Shown: positions 55,750-64,000 of the stretch, one piece after another | How the letters are laid out: the number at the start of each line of letters is the position of its first letter | Position numbering within the stretch: position 1 is the first letter of the stretch | Assembly: GCF_008728515.1 (NCBI RefSeq) | Contig: NC_044978.1 | Coordinates: 6,591,771 to 6,655,770 of the forward strand | Direction of reading: 5' to 3' | Source: Papio anubis | Lineage: Eukaryota; Chordata; Mammalia; Primates; Cercopithecidae | DNA length: 64,000 nt | Position numbers and translations under genes: made by a program | Notes under the pieces: generated by a model | Told to the model about the DNA's origin: nothing | The model's database searches: none | The model's input: only the letters and a program-made list of their open reading frames with translations

Positions 55750-57635
55750 CCAGTGTGTGTGCATACGTAGTCCATAGAAGACTCTTTAAATCACAGTTCT
55801 TCTTCTTCATATTCACTCTACTAGGTTTGATGTAAAAACTAATCTATCCTTTGACCTGAAAGTAAAATATGTAGGTTTTGGAAAGTGCTAAGGAAACTCT
55901 GCTGCCACTTGGTCTACAACAGTCCTATTCCTAAGAACCCCCTAGTGTTATTTGCCACAAAAATGACAACAGTGGATAGAAAGAACACATATCTATCACC
56001 CAAGTCACATTTGGGGGCAAGTACTAGATATTTGAGAAGCCCCATGATGCCTGCTGAGTTGAGAACCAGGATGTCATTGCATCTGATAACCTTCTCTGCC
56101 ATAATAGGATCCCAGAGGACTGGCTTTAGGAACAAGCTCTAAGTAGCAAGACTGTCTTTAAATATGCAATCCAGGGAGAGAAGCACTGACATTACCTCTC
56201 AAATAATCCATAATAATAACTTGTTCTCACCCAGTTCTGTCAGCAGTGGACAAAATTTATCTCAATACCTGAATGAACAATGCAGTGGTTTCCTAGTTAC
56301 TTTGAGAATACACAGGCTAAGAGAGAGTCTGCAGAAGGAGGAAAGAGTGGACACATGGAGGAACTGAATCGGGCCAGGACCAGGGTGAGGCAAGCCAGGG
56401 TCCTAAGGCACAACATTAAGGGGCACTTGTTCTAAGAGTTATGCCATGCTGACCTTGCATCTACATGCATGGCAGAGTAAGTGCCCCCTTAAATTCTGCA
56501 CCCCGGGCTTTTCCTTAGTGAGATGCCTCGCCTCACACTAGTCTAGCCGTGGACATGAACAAGGCCAGTCCTTCTCATTTCACCAACTGTGTGTGTTCAT
56601 TAAACAGTCCTAGAGGCCTTCAGTGCCGTGCAGCTGGGAATGAGCGATGTTTTCTTCCTTCTAACATGGAGAGAGGAACATGGGAATGAGCATGAATTCT
56701 TCTGGAACACTGAAGATAAATAAAACACCTATAGACTCAAGTAAACTCAAAGACTGTACGGAGTTTTCTACTTTGATATTAAAACAGTTCCTAAAAAAGC
56801 ATACTAAGTTGAGTATGAAAAGTTTTCAAAGGGCTTAATGTTATATGGGGGCTGGCAGGAGCAAGAAGACTAGACAATATTATAAAACTTTAGACCCAGT
56901 ATTACACAATGCAATACCAAACTAAATCTTTTCCATTTTCTTTCACAACGGAACACATAGACAACTGGCTTAAATCAAACAAGCATTTAATTGAAGCAAA
57001 GGAGTCCTCATGTTTTTTGCTACAAATAGCATTTCTGAAAATTTTTTAACATTCATTTTTATAAATGATAAAGAATTTACTTAAAGTATTACAATAACTA
57101 TAAGCTATAAGCAATGACAGCTACAATACCAAAACAGAACAGATGTCAGGGAGCACCTATATAAAGCTAGAAATATGTGTCAGGTAATTTGAACACAGCA
57201 CCTGAAAGCATATTTCATGGTACCCTTGAACTGAGTTAACTTGCAAATTGAACCCGTAAAAACCGAGGATGCACCTGCATCTTCACTCCGGGAAACAGGC
57301 CTTATTTGATACAACAGCTTCCATCCCTGAGGCACTGTGGGCATGAAGAAGCCCTGAAGGAAAGCCTGTAACTCCAGCCGTTATCCCTACATCAGTCTCA
57401 CACATTACAAGCAGCCTTCATAGCCCTGGGTCCCCTCCAAACACCCTGGCAATGGTGAGAACTGGGAATGCTTCCTGCTTTTGGGACAATTTCTTCGGCT
57501 ACACATTCCATCAGAAAAATGTAATGTGTCTAATCATTTCCACGCTTTTGTGGAGGAGTTTGAGCTACCATAGATTATAAGCTCTGAATAAATAATTCAA
57601 AACTGATAAGTACAAGATAACGAAATCACAACATA
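55750..57635. other. Unassigned stretch
   Basis: About 1.9 kb. The section 55885-56142 is open on both strands. The section 56370-56520 (AAGGGGCACTTGTTCTAAGA; GAGATGCCTCGCCTCACAC) may be an old repeat that I cannot name. No exon with convincing splice sites. Confidence 0.3.
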
Positions 57636-57873
57636 GCAGGAGATCACGAGGTCAAGAGTTCAAGACCAGCCTGGCCAACATGGTGAAACCCCACCTCTAC
57701 TAAGAATACAAAAAATTAGCCAGGCGTGGTGGTGGGTACCTGTAATCTCAGCTACTTGGGAGGCTGAGGTTGGAGAATTGCTTGAATCCGGGAGGCGGAG
57801 GTTGCAGTGAGCCAAGATCATGCCACTGCACTCCAGCCTGGGCAACAGAGCAAGACTCCGTCTCAAAAAAAAA
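57636..57873 (+). mobile_element. Alu, 5' truncated
   Basis: Begins at GGAGATCACGAGGTCAAGAG, missing about 55 bases of the left arm, and ends in a 9-A tail. Confidence 0.92.
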
Positions 57874-57882
57874 GATCTGCAG

Positions 57883-57960
57883 GCTGGGCATGGTGGCTCA
57901 TGGCTGTAATCTCAGCAAAACAAAAAACAAAAAAAAGAAAAAAAGAAAAACAAAGCAGAA
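57883..57960 (+). mobile_element. Alu stub: first 38 bases joined to an A-rich tail
   Basis: GGCTGGGCATGGTGGCTCAT ... CTCAGC runs straight into AAAACAAAAAACAAAAA, so nearly the whole body is deleted. Confidence 0.85.
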
Positions 57961-58800
57961 GGAAAAAATAAAGACAAAAGCATAAAGTACTGAATTAGAA
58001 AAAGAGTCATTTGTATCAGTAAGTCCAAGAGCTGGTTACTTTAAGAAAAAAATACCCAAATAACTGAGAAGTTAGGTAACCTAAACTAGAGAAAGGAAAA
58101 AAAAAAAAGAAAAGAAAAAAGCACAAATACACAAAGTTATAAATGAGAACAGGAAAACGATTGCAGTTGCAGTAGAAAAGAAAAGAACATGAAAGGATTA
58201 TCTTGTCTAATACAATTTGAAAACACCGAAGATTTTTTTCCAGGAAATGTAAATACCAAACTGACCCCTGAAGATGAGAAAATCAGCTATATAGATACTG
58301 AAACAGTTATCTGCTACCAAATAGGTAACTAACAGGTAACTGTTTGGGTATCCATATGGCTATCTACAAGAACCACCCCCCTCCCAGAAAAAGTACAAGA
58401 TCTCATAATCTATAAATGTGAATTCTACCAAACTGCAAGGAACATATTTAATTCCAGTGATACTTAAATTGTTCCAAAACATGGAGAAGAATGAAAGTTC
58501 CAAATTTTTTTAGGAAGTCAGCATAACGTTACAACCAAAATCTGGTAAACAAGGCATCAAAAGAGGAGGAAAATAAAACTAGACTACTCTCACAAATATT
58601 AATGTAAAAATCCTAAAAAAAAAATAATAGAATCCAGCTTCATATCAAAATTAGGAAATCTTTTAAATTTAAATTTATTAATAAAATTCATCATATTAAC
58701 AGTATAAAGCGCAAACTATATATAGTGAAAAGGCATGTGGAAAATTCAAAATGTATATTTAATATATGTCAAAAAATGTGAAGGCAAATAAACATGTTTG
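57961..58800 (+). repeat. Ancient L1 (L1M) ORF2 fragment, plus strand
   Basis: AAGAGCTGGTTACTTTAAGA, GTGAATTCTACCAAACTGCA, TTCCAAAACATGGAGAAGAA and AATTCATCATATTAACAGTA follow decayed ORF2 in order. No open frame survives. Confidence 0.7.
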
Positions 58801-58869
58801 TCTATAACACCAAGATTTAAGAAATGATATTATGCTACATTTGCCTTCGGATTTAAAAAATAAAGAACT

Positions 58870-60285
58870 GTAGATATCTTTCAGGATAGACCTCCCCACA
58901 CTCTTCCTTCCCCAGAGACAATCACTATCCTGCTGCTGGGGCAGAGCATTCCTGTTTTAAAATCTTGACCACCTATGTATGTATCCATAAATGCTATATA
59001 CCTTAGTTTTGTGGGGTTTTAAATTTTACATGAAATACACACACACACACACACACACCTGAAACTTGCTGTGTTTCTCTAAACACCATCACTGAGATTT
59101 GTCTATGTTGGTATTTGTAGCAAGATTCTAGTTAATTTATTTTAACAGCTGTATAGCACTCTATAATTAAACCATAAAAATCGTTTAATACAATCTCCCA
59201 CTGACAGACATTTGTATTGTTCAAAATTTTTTGCTTTTACAAATTAAGCTACAGTGGAACTTACTTGAACACACATGCAAGAGTTTCTCTAGGATATCCA
59301 ACTGGAATCCTGAGCTGAACAGGATGCAAATGTTTAACCTGACATACGTTGAGCCAACAGCTTCCTTAGTAGTAATATCAACTCACACTCCTATTGACAA
59401 TGATGAAAGTTCTATTTCCCTACATCCTCTCCATACCTGATGTTGTTAGGCTTAATTAATTTTGGTAAATTTCATGGAAATGAAATGGTATTTCATTGCA
59501 GTTTTACTCTGCATTTCTATTACCTCTAATGAAATTGAGATCTTTCCATATATTCATTGATCATTCTGTTCTCTTCTGAGAACTGGTTGCTACTTTTACC
59601 CCATTTTCTTCTTTCTCATTTACTTATTAAAATACAGATCTTGGCCAGGCACGGTGGCTCATGCCTGTAATCCCAGCACTTTGCGGGGCCGAGGTGGGTG
59701 AATTACTTGAGGCCAGGAGTTCAAGACCAGCCTGGCCAACATGGTGAAACCCCATCACTATTAATAACACAAAATTAGCCAGGGGTGGTGGTGCATGCTT
59801 GTAATCCCAGCTACTCAGGAGGCTGAGGCACAAGAATCGATTGAGTCTGGGAGACGGAGGCTGCAGTGAGCTGAGATCATACCTGCACTCCAGCCTGGGC
59901 AACAGAGTGAGACTCTGTCACAAAAAAATAAAAATAAAAATAAAATACAGATCTTTAGTCATTCAGGATGCTAACTTTCTATTGATTATATGCAAACATT
60001 TCCCCTTTTGTCTTTAATTTATGCCTTTTGTCACGTCAGAGTTTTAATTTTACTGTAGTCCACTACTATGAAATACAGATATCCATCCACCTATAATTTT
60101 CTAATAGCTTAAAATCTGTTTCTCTTTGTTGATTTTAGGCATAAATTGATGTACAATTTTTGTGTGTGGGAAGGCATAGGGATCTGAATTTTATTTTTAA
60201 TATATTAATAGATGGCCTATTGTACCAGCACTATTTATTAAATAATCCATTCTTGCCCCACTGATTTTATTATTTGCCTAATACA
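58870..60285 (-). repeat. Ancient L1 (L1ME type) fragment, minus strand, split by AluS
   Basis: CCCCAGAGACAATCACTATC, AACAGCTGTATAGCACTCTA, CAATGATGAAAGTTCTATTT, GGTATTTCATTGCAGTTTTA and (after the Alu) TGGCCTATTGTACCAGCACT fit reverse old L1. A (CA)n run lies at 59037-59059. Confidence 0.75.
59643..59940 (+). mobile_element. AluS, plus strand
   Basis: Full-length Alu with a perfect 15-bp TSD, TAAAATACAGATCTT, at 59628-59642 and 59941-59955. Confidence 0.95.
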
Positions 60286-60289
60286 TAAA

Positions 60290-60625
60290 TAACATTTATA
60301 AATCAGTAAGAAAATAGCAACTTTCCAACAAAAATAAAGAGTAAAGAATATGAAATCTAGTTCACAGAAAAAACATGCCTCTTAATAAGTGAAAAACCAT
60401 TCAACCTCACTCATAATAGGTGAAAAATGCTATTTCATTGTAGTTATAATTTGCATTTCTCTTAAATGTAAAAAATATAAACTATTTTGAAATATAATGC
60501 TTGACAAAGGTGTGGGGAACAGGCACAAATTCATGGGTTACTGGGAATATACATTGGTACAACCTCCATGAAGAGCAATTTGAAACAATCTATCAAAACT
60601 ATAAATGTATACACCTCTGACCCAC
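60290..60625 (+). repeat. Ancient L1 fragment, plus strand, with an inverted micro-segment
   Basis: CATTCAACCTCACTCATAAT, GGTGTGGGGAACAGGCAC and CATTGGTACAACCTCCATGA are plus-strand old L1 ORF2. Positions about 60415-60463 read in the opposite sense. Confidence 0.7.
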
Positions 60626-60633
60626 CTCTATTA

Positions 60634-60871
60634 GGTTGAGTATCCCTAATTTGAAAATCCAAAATCCAAAATATTCCAAAATCTGAAACTTCTGAAAGCT
60701 GACATAATACTCAAAGGAAATTGCTCACTGGAGCATTATGAATTTTGGATTTTTGGTTTAGGGATGCTCAACTGGGAAGTATATAATGCAAATATTCCAA
60801 AATTTTAAAAAAAAATCCAAAATCTGAAACACTTCTGGCCCTAAGCATTTCAGATAAAGAATACCCAAACT
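60634..60871. mobile_element. Old DNA-transposon MITE (GGTTGAGTATCC ends)
   Basis: GGTTGAGTATCCCTAATTTG at the left, an internal TTTAGGGATGCTCAAC, and a right end CAGATAAAGAATACCCAA. Repeated TCCAAAATC motifs and an internal palindrome place it among the Tigger/mariner-class MER repeats. I do not recall the exact number. Confidence 0.65.
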
Positions 60872-60939
60872 CTCTTAGCACAACAATCATCACAGAAAAT
60901 TACACGTCAACAATTTAACTATTTTCCTCCACAATGTCA

Positions 60940-61217
60940 CTTTTTTTTTTAGACGGTCTCTATCTGTTGCCCAGGATGGAGTGCAGTGGCAGGATCACCA
61001 TCATAGCTTACTGCAGCCTTGACTTCCCACAGTCAAGTGACCCTCCCACCTCAGCCTCCCAAGTAGCTGGACTACAGGTGCACACCACCATGCCTGGCTA
61101 ATTTTGTAGAGACAAGGTCTCGACATGTTGCCCAGGCTGGTCTCAAACTCCTGGGCTCAAGCCATCTGCCGGCCTCTCAAAGTGCTGGGATCACAGGCGT
61201 GAGCCACCCCTCCTGGC
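60940..61217 (-). mobile_element. AluJ, minus strand
   Basis: Reverse old Alu; TSD CACAATGTCACTTTT (60930-60944) and CACAATGTTACTTTT (61218-61232). Confidence 0.93.
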
Positions 61218-61245
61218 CACAATGTTACTTTTTAAAATGTGTTCT

Positions 61246-61390
61246 GGCTGGGCATGGTGGCTCATGCCTGTGAGCCTAGCACTTTGGGAGGCCAATGCAG
61301 GAGAACTGCCTGAGCCCAGGAGGCTGCAGTCAGCCAAGATCGCACCACTGCACTCCAGCCTGGGCCACAAAGCGAAGATCCAACATTAAT
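61246..61390 (+). mobile_element. Alu with large internal deletion (about 145 bp left)
   Basis: The left-arm start (GGCTGGGCATGGTGGCTCAT) is joined near 61305 to the right-arm end (CCCAGGAGGCTGCAGTCAGC), so about half the element is missing. Confidence 0.9.
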
Positions 61391-61679
61391 TAAATAAATG
61401 TATTTCATTGTTCACATCCAACTTATACCAAAACTTAAGAGAATTTCCCCAAAATTAAAGGTAAAATTAAATAATATTAAATATTAACAGAAATTTAGGG
61501 AATATCATTTTAACAAATGCTTCTATTTTCTCTGTAGTTACAAATGTGAATATTTGAACATTTTCTTCTCTATAAAGGGAATTTTCATTTAAATTAAAGT
61601 TCTAAAACAGTATAGTACACACAAAATCATTTCAAGTGAACCAAAAAGTAACTTCATAAGCTCCAAGTTGTTCTCCTAG
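61391..61679. other. Unassigned AT-rich stretch
   Basis: Nothing recognised. Confidence 0.3.
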
Positions 61680-61960
61680 TCTACAGTCTTACTCCCCAGA
61701 AGCAGCCACTAATAAAGATGCCTTGTTCAAAATGGTTCCAGTTCATAAATGTCAGCATCAATCTGTGTACATGCGTTTTAACACAAACATAATCATAGTG
61801 GAGATCTTTGTATTTGAGCACTAATACATCTTTCTTTGTTATCAATTCACAGTATTTCATTCTATATGCCATGATTTAATTAACATAAATAAAGGTGTTT
61901 TTCAATAAAATTTATATACATTCCCTTTCAGGCAGTTCACATTGAAAATTTTTAAATAAC
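61680..61960 (-). repeat. Old L1 fragment, minus strand (weak)
   Basis: CTCCCCAGAAGCAGCCACTA, GTGTACATGCGTTTTAACAC and CATGATTTAATTAACATAAA resemble the reversed L1ME segment also seen at 58870-59200. Confidence 0.45.
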
Positions 61961-62504
61961 TAGTTTTCCAACTGATTCCTCATTTTCCTCTACAAGGCCA
62001 AAAAGGATACCAGCTTTCCTAAATTATTAACTTAATCATAAAGTAGCAAAACATCCTTTCTATACTTGTAAAGGTTAATTTTTCATATCTACAGCTAGGA
62101 TATCCCTTCTGATATCTTGATGAAACCAGTTGTTTAAATGATTTCCATTTCCATTGTGGCTTTTTAAAAAACCCAACAACAAATAAATTTAAGTGAATGA
62201 ACTGTTTAACAATCATATAATTATCACTATGGATGTATACCAGAGTAAAGAACTCAGGGGTTAAAGGCTGACAGAAGAACTGAAAATCATGGAAAGAAAA
62301 GGAATGTAGTACGGAAGAGACAGGGTCTTCCATGATTTACACATAAAAACCTTTCATCAATAGGTTAAATGAATATCCATCTCAAATATACTATGTGCTC
62401 ATTTTAAGTTCCCACCCATAATTCAGAATATCTTTTGGAATTAATATCCTAAGTTATACCTGTGTTTTCAAAACTGACATCTTAACAAAAACAAAAACCA
62501 AAAA
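61961..62504. other. Unassigned stretch
   Basis: AT-rich, just downstream of the proposed 3' end of a minus-strand transcript. Open frame 62019-62333 (minus) is not recognised. Confidence 0.3.
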
Positions 62505-64000
62505 GGTCAATTTAAGTTTTTAAAATTAAAACTTTTATTTTTTTTAAAAAAGTCGCTGTTTTCCAACATGCATAGGCAATATGCATAGTTACACAGAGAA
62601 GCAAATATGAGGAGGGGCTTTATACGCCCTCTTGAAGTGAGGCACCCAGCAGGTTCTTCCAAAATCTTAACAAGCAAGTCATGGTTTCTTCTTGCTAACT
62701 GTGTAAAGGATAAGTGCTTCAGGGTTCATTCTCAATAGTGAGCTGAAGAAGAGGCGAGAATGCAGGAAGACGACAAAGGGCATCTCTTCACTTCGTCCCA
62801 TATTCTCAGTGGGAGAATTAATTACATTATCACTATATATCCTTAAACTAAGCCATTCCCAGACTCCATGCCTTTAACTGGGGAAGTGGCTTCCGCAGTC
62901 CAGCCAAATTCCTAGTGCCCGTCTGGAGAGGGAATTCATGGAAACCTGTCTCAGCAGCAGGGCCAGGGCAATGCTCTTGATTTTCATTCAAATGAGCCAA
63001 CCTGTGTCCTTCACTACCACCACTAATTTAGGTAAACACTGCTAGTTTAAACAGCACAAAGGAGTATAATCAAAAATCACACAACAGAATCAAATAATAG
63101 CAAGTCTAAGCAATCACTAGGAGTCAGTAAAATTTAGACTGGAGTACAGAGGAAAGCAATGAAACACCCTCAGGACAAAAGGAGTCTTTAAGAATGAGGT
63201 AAAGTGGTGTCAGGGGAGGATGAGAGACAGGATTAAAAAAAAAAAAAAGTTGAGATATTTCAGATAAATCACGGCCCTTCTATGCAAACCACTACACACA
63301 GCTTCTTTTTGGTCACAATAGTAAACTCGGTCAGACAACTGGCTAAAAGGACTCAACGCTTGGCTACTCGGCTGCAGCCCCATAATGTCTTTCCTCATTT
63401 GAATAGTATTTTAGGAATGTTTTGTCAATGTGTCTGATGATTATTCACTTCTACTGCATTCCTCCCTTCACTATGATAATTATGGCCATAGTAACAATTT
63501 ATTTTATAGGCAGAACACTCACAATGCTAAATGATGATTTTTTAAAAATCGGTTAAGATTCATATATTTGTCCACATTTCATAAAAAAGAAAAAAAAGTT
63601 AATTTTAACAATTGTTGCTCATAGCAACATAGGACAAAAGATTTTTCACATGCATAATCTAGGCATTTAATTAAAATTCACAAACTTGGCTCTCAAACCA
63701 AGTCAAATGTAGAAACGCAGGAAAACACAGAATCAGATATACAATATATTTCCAGCTACCGTAAAGACAGAAAAACAAAGTGCAGCAACCTGTGACAGGG
63801 ATAAGGAATGTATAAATGAAAAGATTCCTCTTTAACCATAGTTTAGTGACTGCTTGTACACTTCCAGGTAAGTTTCACAGCATAAGTACATCAAAAACAT
63901 GCCACACGCCCTCTGAATTTCTATCACTTCCTATTTATGAAGGCTCTTCACCCTGAATCCAAATCTAAGCAGTTTAAAGCAAACTATAACGTGGCCATTG
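62505..64000 (-). other. Probable 3' UTR of a minus-strand gene running off the right edge
   Basis: About 1.5 kb free of recognisable repeats, contrasting with the packed repeats to its left. Read on the minus strand it is AT-rich with moderate GC patches and stops in all frames, as in a long 3' UTR. It ends with AATAAA at 62534-62539, with U-rich sequence beyond. Cleavage would fall near 62505-62525. The coding part would lie right of the window. I cannot name the gene. Alternatives are simple intergenic single-copy DNA or a non-coding RNA exon. Confidence 0.4.
62534..62539 (-). terminator. Candidate poly(A) signal AATAAA
   Basis: The plus strand shows TTTATT in CTTTTATTTTTTTTAAAAAA, which is AATAAA on the minus strand, followed by a T-rich downstream region. 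The local AT-richness makes chance occurrence possible. Confidence 0.4.

Noticed and set aside
1..64000. CRISPR array, operon, prophage or other bacterial system
   Set aside because: Tandem repeats here lack regular spacers, and all sequence character is primate nuclear DNA.

Overview
The window looks like primate nuclear DNA, most likely from an Old World monkey (macaque/baboon/guenon group). It is dense in Alu elements, which only primates carry. Two of the youngest Alus (36850-37166 and 48493-48790) share bases I associate with the Old World monkey AluYR lineage rather than ape AluY. I see no bacterial or viral gene set and no complete protein-coding gene. Almost every longer open frame is an L1 remnant, an Alu read in one of its frames, or chance.

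Layout. 0-11 kb: a young L1 with an inverted 5' half (203-2701), Alus, an old L1 3' end carrying a 129-bp tandem duplication, and an ancient HAL1-like half-L1 (about 7430-10505). 11-22 kb: four Alus and one Alu arm up to 14.56 kb, then an Alu-free stretch of about 7.9 kb with L2, MIR and mostly unassigned sequence, ending in a near full-length fossil Tigger DNA transposon (19729-22076) with a MER2 inside it. 22-33 kb: Alu clusters, an MLT1 LTR, L2, MIR, and a second, 5'-truncated L1 (30370-31708). 33-43.7 kb: sparse repeats (MIR, MER5A, L2, MLT1, one AluYR) and a roughly 0.9 kb GC-richer unassigned block at 35.4-36.3 kb. 43.7-51.1 kb: one ancient L1 about 7 kb long, broken by MER58, a Tigger-type element that itself contains an AluJ and a MER30, and four more Alus. 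51-62.5 kb: old L1 pieces in both orientations, MLT2, MIR, CR1/L3, L2 and Alus. 62.5-64 kb: repeat-free sequence that reads like the 3' UTR of a minus-strand gene, with AATAAA at 62534-62539.

The best gene candidates are that 3' UTR and one possible minus-strand exon at 5088-5278; I cannot name a gene for either. The repeats do not form a working system. Their value is as a record of insertion order, target-site duplications (TSDs) and small rearrangements. I did not find a convincing undescribed biological system. Subfamily names come from memory of consensus sequences, and boundaries of old repeats are approximate to tens of bases.
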